A stretch of DNA of 64,000 bases from Achromobacter spanius (GTDB taxonomy: Bacteria; Pseudomonadota; Gammaproteobacteria; Burkholderiales; Burkholderiaceae_B): assembly GCF_003994415.1 (NCBI RefSeq), contig NZ_CP034689.1:5704001-5768000 (forward strand), given 5' to 3'. The position numbers and the translations under genes are program-made. The notes under the pieces are model-generated. The model saw only the letters and a program-made list of their open reading frames with translations. It was not told where the DNA came from and made no database searches. Shown one piece after another: positions 16,550-26,051 of this stretch. The first letter of the stretch is position 1, and each line of letters begins with the position of its first letter.

Positions 16550-17944
16550 GTGGGTAACAACAACACGCAATTTCCCGCTTCTGTCTTCAAGGCTTATGAC
16601 ATTCGCGGCACGGTGCCGGACCTGATCGACGCGACGTTCGCGCGCGCCTTGGGCGTGGCATTGGCCGCGCGCGCGCGCGACGAAGGCGTGCAGACCCTGG
16701 TTGTGGGCCGCGACGGCCGCCTGAGCAGTGAAATGCTGTCCGACGCCTTGCAGGAAGGCATGCAGGAAGGCGGCGTAGACACGCTGGACGTCGGCATGGT
16801 GCCCACGCCCCTGGTGTACTTCGCCGCGAACATCATGCAGACCGGCTCCGGCGTGGCCATCACCGGCAGCCACAACCCACCCAAGTACAACGGCTTCAAG
16901 ATGATGATGGGCGGCCGCGCCCTGTATGGCGAAGAGGTACAGGCTTTGGGCACCGCCATGAACGGCGCGAGCCCGGCCCCGGCCGAACGCCCCGGTGTGC
17001 GCCGCCAACTGGACCTGATCGCCGCCTATATCGCGCGCGTGGCCTCCGGCGTGAAGCTGGCCCGCCCCATGAAAATCGCGATCGACTGCGGCAACGGCGT
17101 GGCCGGCGCGGTGGCCCCGCAGCTGTTCCGCGCACTGGGCTGCGAAGTGACCGAACTGTTCTGCGAAGTGGACGGCACCTTCCCCAACCATCACCCGGAT
17201 CCCGCCGAACCCAAGAACCTGCAAGACCTGATCAAGTGCGTGGCCGAGACCGACTGCGAACTGGGCCTGGCCTTCGACGGCGACGGCGACCGCCTGGGCG
17301 TGGTCACGAAATCGGGCCAGATCATCTGGCCCGACCGCCAACTGGTGCTGTTCGCCCGCGATGTGCTGGACCGCAACCCCGGCGCCACCATCATCTACGA
17401 CGTCAAGTGCAGCCGCCACGTGGGCCTGTCCGTGCAAGCTGCTGGCGGCGTGCCGCTGATGTGGAAAACCGGCCATTCGCTGGTCAAGGCCAAGCTGGCC
17501 GAAACCGGCGCGCCGCTGGCCGGCGAAATGAGCGGCCACATTTTCTTCAAGGAACGCTGGTACGGCTTTGACGATGGCCTGTACACCGGCGCGCGCCTGC
17601 TGGAAATCGTGTCGCGCGAAGCCGACGCCTGCGCGCCCCTGGAGGCCCTGCCGCAAGACGTTTCCACGCCGGAACTGAAGCTGGAAATGGAAGAAGGCCA
17701 GCCGTTCACGCTGGTGAAGGCCTTGCAGGACCAAGGACAGTTCGCCGACGCCAAACGCGTCATCACCATCGACGGCGTGCGCGCCGAATACGCCGACGGC
17801 TTCGGCCTGGCCCGCCCGTCGAACACCACACCCGTCGTGGTGCTGCGCTTTGAGGCCGAGAACGCCGAGGCACTGCAACGCATCCAGGCCGACTTCCGCC
17901 GCGAATTGGGCAAGCTTGCGCCAGAAGCCAAATTGCCGTTCTGA
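16550..17944 (+). CDS. Phosphomannomutase/phosphoglucomutase
   Basis: A 464-residue alpha-D-phosphohexomutase with a GTG start after AAGGA. The phosphoserine loop ITGSHNPPKYNG holds Ser107. The metal loop AFDGDGDRLG lies near residue 242, and the sugar-recognition loop GEMSGHIFF near 325. These features fit the AlgC-type dual enzyme that interconverts mannose-6-P/mannose-1-P and glucose-6-P/glucose-1-P, precursors for nucleotide sugars. pgi follows after 7 bp, so the two probably share a transcript that supplies the polysaccharide operon downstream. Confidence 0.93.
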   Translation: MGNNNTQFPASVFKAYDIRGTVPDLIDATFARALGVALAARARDEGVQTLVVGRDGRLSSEMLSDALQEGMQEGGVDTLDVGMVPTPLVYFAANIMQTGSGVAITGSHNPPKYNGFKMMMGGRALYGEEVQALGTAMNGASPAPAERPGVRRQLDLIAAYIARVASGVKLARPMKIAIDCGNGVAGAVAPQLFRALGCEVTELFCEVDGTFPNHHPDPAEPKNLQDLIKCVAETDCELGLAFDGDGDRLGVVTKSGQIIWPDRQLVLFARDVLDRNPGATIIYDVKCSRHVGLSVQAAGGVPLMWKTGHSLVKAKLAETGAPLAGEMSGHIFFKERWYGFDDGLYTGARLLEIVSREADACAPLEALPQDVSTPELKLEMEEGQPFTLVKALQDQGQFADAKRVITIDGVRAEYADGFGLARPSNTTPVVVLRFEAENAEALQRIQADFRRELGKLAPEAKLPF

Positions 17945-17951
17945 TCCTCTC

Positions 17952-19505
17952 ATGTCGCTACCGAACAGCCCAGCCTGGCAACAATTCACCGCGGCGGCCA
18001 AAGCCGCTCCCTTGCGCGGCGAGCAACTCAGGGTGATCAATGCGCCGGGCCTACGCCTGGATCTAAGCACCCAGGCGCACTCGCCCGCCTTGCACGCAGC
18101 GTCTGAAGCGCTGCTGGCTCAGCAGCAGTTTGACGCCGCCCGCGCCACGCTGTTTGACGGCGGCCACGCCAACTGGACCGAAGGACGCGCCGCCTGGCAC
18201 ACCGCCTTGCGCGCGGCCGAGCCCCCCGCCCCGGTTGCCAGCGCCGTGCAGGCCGAACGGGATCGCTTGCGCGAATTCGTGCGCGAGGCCGACCGCAGCG
18301 ACCGCTACGGCTACGTGCTGCACCTGGGCATCGGCGGCAGCGATTGGGGGCCGCGCCTGGTGACACGTGCGCTGCGCCATGGCGGCGCGCGACGCGAAGT
18401 GCGGTTTGCATCGAACGTGGATTCGCACTCCGTCGCCGACGCCATGAGCCGGCTGGATCCGCACGACACGCTGGTCATCGTCGCGTCCAAATCGTTCACC
18501 ACGACCGAACCGCTGGCCAATGCGGAAGTGGCCATGAACTGGCTGCGCGACGCCGGCGTGGCCGACCCCATCAAGCAGGTGGTGGCAATTACCGCCAACG
18601 TGGAAGCCGCGCTCAACCTGGGCATCCTGCCCGACCACATCTTCCAGATCTGGGACTGGGTCGGCGGCCGGTATTCGCTATGGTCCGCCATCGGCCTGCC
18701 CATCGCGCTGGCCTTGGGCAACGACGCATTTGATCAACTGCTGGCCGGCGCCGCGGCCATGGACGACCATTTCCGCACCGCGCCCAACGCGGAAAACGCG
18801 CCGCTGCAAATGGCGCTGGCCGGCGTGGTCAACCGCAGCGTGCTGGGTTATGACTCGCTGGTGATTGCCCCCTACGACTCCCGGCTGGTTCACCTTGTGC
18901 CGTGGGCCCAGCAGTTGGAAATGGAATCGCTGGGCAAGATTGCCACGGCGGACGGCAGCCCCGTCGGCTTGCCGACCGGCCCCGCCGTCTGGGGCATGTC
19001 CGGCACCGACTGCCAGCACACCTTCTTTCAATGGCTGCATCAGGACGTCATGGGCGCGCCCGTGGATTTCATTCTTTGCGAGCAGCCCAACCACGCCTAT
19101 GCGCGCCACCATGAACTGCTGATCGCCAACTGCCTGGCGCAGCGTTCGGCGCTGCTGCGCGGCAAATCCTTTGACGACGCACTGGCCGAAACCTCGGCCA
19201 CGGAAAGCGATCCGGCGCGCGCGCGGATGCTTGCAAAGCACCGGGTTCACCCGGGCGGCCGTCCGTCATCGCTGATCGTGCTGCCGCGCCTGGAAGCCTA
19301 TACCCTGGGTGCGCTGCTGGCCATGTACGAACACAAAGTATTCGCGCAAGGCGTGATCTGGGGCATCAACCCGTTTGACCAATGGGGCGTGGAATTCGGC
19401 AAGGCGCTGGCCAAGCACATCATGCGCGAACTGGATTCGCCGCAGACCAGCCAGCAAGATCCCTCCACCCGCTTCTGGATCGACGCGATCGCGCGCGGGC
19501 GCTAG
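17952..19505 (+). CDS. pgi: Glucose-6-phosphate isomerase
   Basis: A 517-residue Pgi that interconverts glucose-6-P and fructose-6-P. Family motifs are GIGGSDWGPRLVTRAL, VIVASKSFTTTEPLAN, and the C-terminal HRVHPGGRPSSLIV and GVIWGINPFDQWGVEFGK, with the catalytic Glu, His and Lys regions in place. The ATG at 17952 is used; upstream frame residues overlap the mutase gene. It is the last plus-strand gene before the convergent polysaccharide operon, 26 bp away. Confidence 0.95.
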   Translation: MSLPNSPAWQQFTAAAKAAPLRGEQLRVINAPGLRLDLSTQAHSPALHAASEALLAQQQFDAARATLFDGGHANWTEGRAAWHTALRAAEPPAPVASAVQAERDRLREFVREADRSDRYGYVLHLGIGGSDWGPRLVTRALRHGGARREVRFASNVDSHSVADAMSRLDPHDTLVIVASKSFTTTEPLANAEVAMNWLRDAGVADPIKQVVAITANVEAALNLGILPDHIFQIWDWVGGRYSLWSAIGLPIALALGNDAFDQLLAGAAAMDDHFRTAPNAENAPLQMALAGVVNRSVLGYDSLVIAPYDSRLVHLVPWAQQLEMESLGKIATADGSPVGLPTGPAVWGMSGTDCQHTFFQWLHQDVMGAPVDFILCEQPNHAYARHHELLIANCLAQRSALLRGKSFDDALAETSATESDPARARMLAKHRVHPGGRPSSLIVLPRLEAYTLGALLAMYEHKVFAQGVIWGINPFDQWGVEFGKALAKHIMRELDSPQTSQQDPSTRFWIDAIARGR

Positions 19506-19531
19506 GCGGGATCAAACCGGAATCAAGCGAC

Positions 19532-20659
19532 TCAGCCGCTCAGCGCGTCGTAGAGTTCGACATGGATGCGGGCAACCCGCCCGATGTCGAATTCGCGCTC
19601 AGCCAGCGCACGGCCCGCCGCGCCCAGGGCCTGGCGCAAGGCGGCATCTTCGACCAGCCGCGCGATGGCGTCCGCCAGCGCCTGAGCGTCACGCACCGGC
19701 ACCAGCAGCCCGGTTTGGCCCGGTTCGATGGCGTCGCGGCAGCCCGGCACGTCGGTCGTCACCACCGCCCGCCCGCATGCCGCCGCCTCGATCAACGATT
19801 TCGGCAAACCCTCGCGGTAGGAAGGCAATACGGCGACATGGCTGGCCGCATACAGCTCGGCAATGTCCGACCGTTCACCCAGCGCCTGGACGGCGCCGTC
19901 ACGTTGCCAGGCATCCACCTCTTGCTGCGTGGCCGACGCGGGGTTGCCCGCGTCCAGCCCACCCACCAATTGCATGACCACCGGCACACCACGCGCGCGC
20001 AGGATAGTGGCTGCCTCGACGAATTCGCGCACGCCCTTATCGCGCAACAGGCGCGCCACCATGGTGACCACGACGGGCGGTGAAGGCGGCTCGGGCGACG
20101 CGCGGTAGGCATCCAGGTCCACCCCCGCGCCGCGAATCATGACGACCTGCTCGTCGCGCACCGCACCCAGTGACTTGAGCAGGTCGCGGTCATTGGCGTT
20201 CTGGAAAATCACGCGGCTGTTGGGGTGACCCAGCGCCAAGCGATACAGGCGCGCCACCACGGCGCGCACCAATCGCATCTTCAGGGAATTCGACAGGAAC
20301 ACGAAGCCCAGGCCGGAAATCGCCGCCACCATGCCGGGCACGCGGGCCAGGCGCGCGGCAATGCCGCCATACAGCACGGGCTTGATCGTGACCAGATGGA
20401 CCACATCGGGACGCACGCGACGAAACAGGCGCAGCAACGCCAGCAATGTGCCCAGTTCCTGCAAAGGATGTTTGCCACTGCGCGTCATGGGAATGGCGTG
20501 ATGCGTCATGCCCAGCGCCTGGATGTCGGCCACGGCGGGACCATCCATCGTGGCCACATGCACGTCGTAACCCGCCTGTTGCGCGGCCAGCGCCACCGGC
20601 ACGCGATGCGACATGAAGAAGGCCGGGTTGTTGACCACGAACATCAGGCGGCGGCTCAT
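19532..20659 (-). CDS. Glycosyltransferase family 4 (WbpU-like)
   Basis: A 375-residue GT-B glycosyltransferase, last gene of the polysaccharide operon. Its ATG overlaps the previous stop by 4 bp. The N-terminus FVVNNPAFFMSHRVPVALAA and HLVTIKPVLYGGIAARL are typical of O-antigen GT4 enzymes. The E-x7-E nucleotide-sugar site is in PSYREGLPKSLIEAAACG near residue 280. It probably adds one sugar of the repeat unit on the cytoplasmic face of the membrane. Donor and acceptor cannot be read from sequence. Confidence 0.88.
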   Translation of the reverse strand: MSRRLMFVVNNPAFFMSHRVPVALAAQQAGYDVHVATMDGPAVADIQALGMTHHAIPMTRSGKHPLQELGTLLALLRLFRRVRPDVVHLVTIKPVLYGGIAARLARVPGMVAAISGLGFVFLSNSLKMRLVRAVVARLYRLALGHPNSRVIFQNANDRDLLKSLGAVRDEQVVMIRGAGVDLDAYRASPEPPSPPVVVTMVARLLRDKGVREFVEAATILRARGVPVVMQLVGGLDAGNPASATQQEVDAWQRDGAVQALGERSDIAELYAASHVAVLPSYREGLPKSLIEAAACGRAVVTTDVPGCRDAIEPGQTGLLVPVRDAQALADAIARLVEDAALRQALGAAGRALAEREFDIGRVARIHVELYDALSG

Positions 20660-21813
20660 GCCTGGCCTCCCGCAATATCGCGCCATACGGCGATGTAGCG
20701 CTGCACCATGCGCGCCAGATCAAAGTTTTCAAACACGCGCGCGCGCCCTGCCTCGCCCGCGCGCCCGTGGCCGCGCGCAGCCACGTCGCACAAGGCAGTC
20801 TCGATGCCGCGCGCCAGCGCCTCGGCTTGCTCGGGCGGCACGATGAGGCCGGTATCGCCAACGATATAGGCGGCGTCGCCCACGTTCGTCACCACGCAGT
20901 AAACGCCGCAGGCCATGGCCTCGGCCACCACGTTGGGAAAGCCCTCGGCGCAGCTGGACAGCACATGCACGTCCAAGCCGTTCATCACCGCCGGCACGTC
21001 GTCGCTGGGGCCGGCAAGAATCAGGCGGTCGCGCAGGTTCAGCTTGTTGATCAAGGCGGCAAGCTCGGCGTTGTCGGCCGTCATGCCGCGCCCGACCAGC
21101 ACGCAGCGCAAGCCGCCGTCGCGGCCATCGCGCACCAGCGCGGCCACGGCGCGCAGCAGGTTGGCGTGGTCTTTCAGCGGGTCCCACCGGGCCACGCTGC
21201 CGATCACGGGCGCGTCTTCCGACAAGCCCCATTGCGCGCGCACGCGCGTGCGCGCTTGCGCATCGGGCGCATAGCGCGACAGATCGTAGCCGTTAGGAAT
21301 CACCACCATGCGGTCGCGCCGGTAGCCTCTGTCGGCATGCCGTTCGGCCGCGTTCTGGGCGGCGCAAACGATGGCACGCGGCACGCGGCCGGACAGCCAT
21401 GCGCAAGCCCGCAAAACCAGGCGCGCCGACCGGCTGCTGCGTTCAAGGTGCGCACCGGAATTGCGGATACCCCAGGCGATGGCACGCACGCCGGCCAGCC
21501 GCGCGGCCAGGCCGCCGATCAGGTCCGCGTGATACATCCACGTCTGCACCACGTCGGGGCGCTGGGTGGCGATCAGCCGGCGCAGCGTCAAAAAGCCGCT
21601 TGGGCTGACACGCCCGCGCTTCATGCCCAAGGCATGCACCGCCACGCCCGCCGCGCGCAGGCGCTCGCCGTAGATGCCTTCATCGGTCAGCGACACCACG
21701 GTGTGCGACACGCCGGCCTCCGGGTAGGTGGCCAAGCGCAGCAACACGGATTCCGCGCCACCCTGCCCCAGGCCGGTAATAACGTGCAGGACGCGCAATG
21801 CCGGGACGTTCAT
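20656..21813 (-). CDS. Glycosyltransferase family 4
   Basis: A 385-residue GT4 enzyme starting MNVPALRVLHVITGLGQGGA, with the glycine-rich acceptor loop GQGGAES and the E-x7-E motif in CAEGFPNVVAEAMACG. Both ends overlap neighbouring genes by ATGA, giving tight translational coupling. An earlier in-frame ATG at 22053 lies within the preceding gene and is rejected. Domain order and length are normal for lipid-linked oligosaccharide assembly. Confidence 0.88.
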   Translation of the reverse strand: MNVPALRVLHVITGLGQGGAESVLLRLATYPEAGVSHTVVSLTDEGIYGERLRAAGVAVHALGMKRGRVSPSGFLTLRRLIATQRPDVVQTWMYHADLIGGLAARLAGVRAIAWGIRNSGAHLERSSRSARLVLRACAWLSGRVPRAIVCAAQNAAERHADRGYRRDRMVVIPNGYDLSRYAPDAQARTRVRAQWGLSEDAPVIGSVARWDPLKDHANLLRAVAALVRDGRDGGLRCVLVGRGMTADNAELAALINKLNLRDRLILAGPSDDVPAVMNGLDVHVLSSCAEGFPNVVAEAMACGVYCVVTNVGDAAYIVGDTGLIVPPEQAEALARGIETALCDVAARGHGRAGEAGRARVFENFDLARMVQRYIAVWRDIAGGQA

Positions 21814-22925
21814 CGCTCCTCCCGCACCGCTTCGAACAGCTCGTCCCATTCCGACAGCACAGTGGCCAGGGCGTAGCGCTGGCGCACAGCGGTGGCGGCG
21901 CGCACGCCCAACTGCCGACGCAGCAGCAGGTCGCTCATCACGCGCTGCAAGGCCTCTTGCAAGGCGTTGCGGTCGCCCGCGGGCACCAGCAGCGCATCCT
22001 GGCCGTCGCGCGTCATTTCGCGTGGGCCGCTGGGGCAGTCGAAAGCCACGCAAGGCAGGCCCAACGACATGGCTTCCAACAAGACATTCGGAAAGCCTTC
22101 CACCAGCGAGCTCAGCACGAACGCCTGGCCGCGCGCCAGTTCTTCCCAGGGCGCTTCGGTGCGGCCCGGCAGGCTGATGCGTGCTTGCAGGCCCAGTTTT
22201 TCCACCTGCGCTTCCAGAGCCGCGCGCTCGGGGCCTTCGCCCCAGATACGTAGGTTCCAGTCGGGGTGCGACGGCGCCAATTGCGCGAACACGTCGATCA
22301 ACAGATCAAACTGCTTGTCAGGCACCAGCCGGCCCATCGCCAACAATTCACGCGGGCCATCGTCTTCACGCTGAGCCACGCGCGGCGCGTCGAGCAAGGG
22401 CGCGGGCAAGGGGTTGGGAATGACGGCCAGGCGCTTGATGCCCGGCACCTGGCGCGAAAAGGGACCAGCGGTGTCTTCGGCCTGCACGGTAACCATATCG
22501 GCGCGCGGATACAGCAGGCGGCGCAGCCTGCGCCACACCGTGCCGGTGGTGGTTTCGGCCACGGGGTTGGTGCGTTCGCAAACGATAAGCGGCACGCCCA
22601 GGCCCCGCGTGGCGAGGATGGCGGCCACGTTGACGTTGGTCAGGAACGACACGACCACATCGGGCTTGGTGTCGCGGATATGCTTGCGCAAGGCCATCAG
22701 GCGCTTGAACGCGGCCATGCCGCCCGACGCCCGCGTGCCGGCGATATCGGCCAGCCAGGCGAGTGTGACCTTGTCCGACACGGGATAGAAGCAGGTGCCC
22801 TTGGACGAATAGGTAGGCGTCAACGTGACGGTGTCGCCGCGTTCGGCCCATGCGTTGACCAGCGTCGCGGCCACCCGTTCGGCGCCGCCCGCGTGCATGG
22901 AACTGACCAGCATCAAAATTTTCAT
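21810..22925 (-). CDS. Glycosyltransferase family 4
   Basis: A 371-residue GT4 enzyme with the loop SSMHAGGAERVAATLVNAW at the N-terminus, the donor-site E-x7-E in VEGFPNVLLEAMSLG, and the following SGPREM patch. It starts 3 bp after the asparagine-synthase-like gene. It resembles the product at 24909-26051 in its first 100 residues and donor loop, so the two may be paralogues using similar uronic-acid-type sugars; that is an inference. Confidence 0.88.
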   Translation of the reverse strand: MKILMLVSSMHAGGAERVAATLVNAWAERGDTVTLTPTYSSKGTCFYPVSDKVTLAWLADIAGTRASGGMAAFKRLMALRKHIRDTKPDVVVSFLTNVNVAAILATRGLGVPLIVCERTNPVAETTTGTVWRRLRRLLYPRADMVTVQAEDTAGPFSRQVPGIKRLAVIPNPLPAPLLDAPRVAQREDDGPRELLAMGRLVPDKQFDLLIDVFAQLAPSHPDWNLRIWGEGPERAALEAQVEKLGLQARISLPGRTEAPWEELARGQAFVLSSLVEGFPNVLLEAMSLGLPCVAFDCPSGPREMTRDGQDALLVPAGDRNALQEALQRVMSDLLLRRQLGVRAATAVRQRYALATVLSEWDELFEAVREER

Positions 22926-22928
22926 GCG

Positions 22929-24860
22929 TCAACGACTCCCAATAGTTCCCCCTTGATCCGGCGCGGCGCGATAGCGGTCCAACCAGGCTTGCATCATCAA
23001 GACGCCCCACAGGTGGCTGTCCCAATTTCGATGGCCCGAGGTGTGTTCGCGCCATTTGCGCAGAATGGGTTCGGGTTCGAACCAACCTTCCTGGCGCAGC
23101 CGCGCGGGGTCCAGCAACGCATCGGCCCATTCGCGCAGCGGCCCGCGCAGCCACGCGGCCAGCGGCACGGCGAAGCCGCGCTTGGGGCGGTCCACCAGCG
23201 CCTGCGGCACATGCCGATGCAGCACCTGGCGCAGCAGCCATTTACCGGTATTGCCGCGCACCTTGTACTGATGCGGCAGGCTCCAGGCGAATTCATAGAC
23301 ACGATGGTCGATCAGCGGCACGCGCGTCTCCAGACTCACCGCCATCGCGGCGCGGTCCACCTTGACCAGGATGTCGTCGGGCAGATAGGTAATCGTGTCC
23401 AGCTTCATCATGGCTTCGAAGGTCGAGCCCTGCATGGCGCGCGCGAATTCCGACACCGGTTCCACGCCGCCCTTGACGACTTGCGTGGGGTCGGCCCAGT
23501 ACGACACGAAGTGGCGGTAGAAGTCGCCACGCGTATCCGTGCGCAACAGCTCGCCCAGCTTGCCGACCTTGCCGCGCCACGCGCCACGTCCGGGAAGATG
23601 GGTGGTCGCGGAAAGCAGCGCGCCAGCCGGCTTGCGCAGCATGGCGGGCACGCGCTCGCATTGCTGCCACCAGTTGTTCACGCGGAAATAACGCGAATAG
23701 CCGCCGAAGAGTTCATCGCCGCCGTCGCCCGACAAGGCCACGGTGACGTGCTGGCGCGCCATCTTGGTGACGAGCGACGTGGGAATCTGCGACGAATCGG
23801 CAAACGGTTCGTCGTACATATCGGCCAGCGACGGCACCACCGCCAACGCGTCGTCCGCGGTGACGTAGAGTTCGGTGTGATCCGTGCCCAGATGCGTGGC
23901 GACGGCCTTGGCGTGTTGCGCCTCGTCGTAGCCTTTCTCGTGGAAACCGATGGCGAAGGTGCGCACCGGCTTGGCGCTTTGCGCCTGCATCAGCGCCACG
24001 ATGGTGGACGAATCAATGCCGCCTGACAGGAAGGCGCCCAGGCTGACGTCGGACAGCATCTGGCCACCCACTGCCTTGGACAGCACGCTTTCCAGCGCCT
24101 GGGCAGCCTCGTCGTCGGAGCCGAAGGTCAACGGCGACCGGGCCGCGCTATCAGCGGCTTCGCGGGCGGACCAATACACGCGCGGTTCCGGCATGCGGCG
24201 GCTGCGGGCGTCGTCGGCGGTGAATTCAATCCAGGTGCCCGGCGGCAACTTGTTGATGCCCTGATAGATGGATTGCGGCGCCGGAATGTAGTTGTGGCGC
24301 ATGAAAGACGCCAGCGCATTGCGGTTCAGCTCGCGGCCAAATCCCGGGATGGGCATCAGCCCCTTCAACTCGGATGCAAACACCAGCTCGGCGCCCGAAA
24401 AGCCGTAGTACAGCGGCTTTTCGCCCATGCGGTCGCGCGCCAGCGTCAGCTTGCGCGACGCGCGATCCCACAGCGCAATGGCGAACATGCCGACCGCGGC
24501 CTGCAAGGTGGCTTCGATGCCCAGGGCAGTGAAACCGGCCAGCAGCGTTTCGGTATCGGAATGACCCCGCCAGGACGGCGCCAGCCCTGATTTTTCAAGC
24601 TGCTGGCGGATGTCCAGGTGGTTGTAGATCTCGCCGTTGAACACCATCACATAGCGGCCGCAAGCGGACGTCATGGGCTGGTGGCCGGCTTCGGTCAGGT
24701 CCAGGATGGCCAGGCGCACGTGGCCCAGCGCCACGTCGGCTTCCGGGTCTTCCCAGAAGCCGTTGCTGTCTGGTCCGCGATGGCGGATGCGGCGGCAGCT
24801 TTCGGCCAGCACGCGCTCCTTGTTCCCGATGGGGCCCCAAATTCCGACTATTCCACACAT
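22929..24860 (-). CDS. asnB: Asparagine synthase-type glutamine amidotransferase
   Basis: A 643-residue protein with the class II glutaminase nucleophile Cys2 (MCGIVGIWG), the RGPDSNG and FNGEIYNH ammonia-channel motifs, and a synthetase domain with the pyrophosphate loop LSGGIDSS at about residues 279-286. All catalytic residues are present. In free metabolism it would make asparagine. Inside a glycan operon beside TviB and TviC homologues the better guess is a WbpS-type enzyme that converts a uronic acid to its uronamide. This is inferred from context, since sequence alone does not separate the two roles. Confidence 0.88.
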   Translation of the reverse strand: MCGIVGIWGPIGNKERVLAESCRRIRHRGPDSNGFWEDPEADVALGHVRLAILDLTEAGHQPMTSACGRYVMVFNGEIYNHLDIRQQLEKSGLAPSWRGHSDTETLLAGFTALGIEATLQAAVGMFAIALWDRASRKLTLARDRMGEKPLYYGFSGAELVFASELKGLMPIPGFGRELNRNALASFMRHNYIPAPQSIYQGINKLPPGTWIEFTADDARSRRMPEPRVYWSAREAADSAARSPLTFGSDDEAAQALESVLSKAVGGQMLSDVSLGAFLSGGIDSSTIVALMQAQSAKPVRTFAIGFHEKGYDEAQHAKAVATHLGTDHTELYVTADDALAVVPSLADMYDEPFADSSQIPTSLVTKMARQHVTVALSGDGGDELFGGYSRYFRVNNWWQQCERVPAMLRKPAGALLSATTHLPGRGAWRGKVGKLGELLRTDTRGDFYRHFVSYWADPTQVVKGGVEPVSEFARAMQGSTFEAMMKLDTITYLPDDILVKVDRAAMAVSLETRVPLIDHRVYEFAWSLPHQYKVRGNTGKWLLRQVLHRHVPQALVDRPKRGFAVPLAAWLRGPLREWADALLDPARLRQEGWFEPEPILRKWREHTSGHRNWDSHLWGVLMMQAWLDRYRAAPDQGGTIGSR

Positions 24861-24908
24861 GATGAAGTTCTCGTGGTCACCGTAGCAACGGCGCGCGCCG
24901 CGCGGACC

Positions 24909-26051
24909 CTAGCGGCCCGGCTTGCGCGCGTCGTCAAAAAGTTCTTGCCATTGCTGCAACACGCGCGCGGCGGAAAAACGGTCGCGCACATCGGTTGCCG
25001 CTTGCGCCATCCGCTGGCGCCTTGCGTCGTTTTCCATCACATCGGACAGCGCCTTGCACAAGGCCGGTACATCGCCATTGGGCCGCACCAGCACGCCGTC
25101 GATGCCATCGCGCACGATCTCGCGCGGTCCGGTATCGCAATCGAACGAGACGGCGGCCAGACCGCTGGCCATGGATTCAAGCAAGGTATTGGACAGCCCT
25201 TCAAAGCGCGAGGTCAGCACATACAGGTCTGCGCTGTCGTACCAGTCGCCCACGTTGCCGGCGCGGCCGGGCATCGAGATGCGCGAGGCCAGGCCGGCCT
25301 GGTCGACTTGCGCTTGCAGCGCGCCGCGTTCATGGCCTTCGCCCAGAATAACCAGATCCCAATCCGGATGCGATGGGGCCAGCGCGGCAAACGCCTGGAT
25401 CAGCAGATCAAACCCCTTGTCCGCGTGCAACCGGCCAACCGCCAGCAGGCGCTTGCGGCCGTCGGTCGTGGTGGGAACCAACAGGGGCTCGGCGCGCGGC
25501 AAGGGCCAATGCACCGGGTTGGGGATGACGGCCAGGCGCGAGCCCGGCACGTGCTGTTCGATCCAGTCGGCCGTGCCACGGGTCAGCGCAACGACTCGCG
25601 CCGCGCGCGGGTAGGTGATGCGGCGCAGGCGCTGCCACAGGCCGGACAGCGTCTGCGACGGCGGATGCGTGTGCTCCGTGGCGATCACCCGGCAAGGAAT
25701 GCCCGTGCACGCCAGCACCGACAGCACCGACGCCGTGGTCATCATGCCCAGCACGATGTCGGGGCGGAATTCCTTGACCACGCGACGCAGCGCCCGCACG
25801 CGCTGCACGTTGCTCCAGAGGCCGCGCAAGCCGCCGCCCTCGCCCGCCGTATGCAGGACTTCGCGGCGCACCTTGGGATGCAGCGCGTAGACGTCGCCGT
25901 CCGCGCTGGCCTGCGTCACCACCATGACCTCGCGGCCCATGTCGGCCCAGTGCGCGCTCAGGTCGGCGGCAACGCGCTCAGCGCCACCGCCATGCAGTGA
26001 ATGGATGAACAGCAGCACGCGCAATGCGCGGCCGGAGTCGGCGTCGGACAT
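24909..26051 (-). CDS. Glycosyltransferase family 4
   Basis: A 380-residue GT4 enzyme with FIHSLHGGGAERVAADLSAHW at the N-terminus and the E-x7-E site FEGLSNTLLESMASG near residue 280. Its ATG follows directly on the TGA of the flippase gene with no gap, so translation is coupled. It most likely transfers one sugar to the undecaprenyl-linked repeat unit. Confidence 0.88.
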   Translation of the reverse strand: MSDADSGRALRVLLFIHSLHGGGAERVAADLSAHWADMGREVMVVTQASADGDVYALHPKVRREVLHTAGEGGGLRGLWSNVQRVRALRRVVKEFRPDIVLGMMTTASVLSVLACTGIPCRVIATEHTHPPSQTLSGLWQRLRRITYPRAARVVALTRGTADWIEQHVPGSRLAVIPNPVHWPLPRAEPLLVPTTTDGRKRLLAVGRLHADKGFDLLIQAFAALAPSHPDWDLVILGEGHERGALQAQVDQAGLASRISMPGRAGNVGDWYDSADLYVLTSRFEGLSNTLLESMASGLAAVSFDCDTGPREIVRDGIDGVLVRPNGDVPALCKALSDVMENDARRQRMAQAATDVRDRFSAARVLQQWQELFDDARKPGR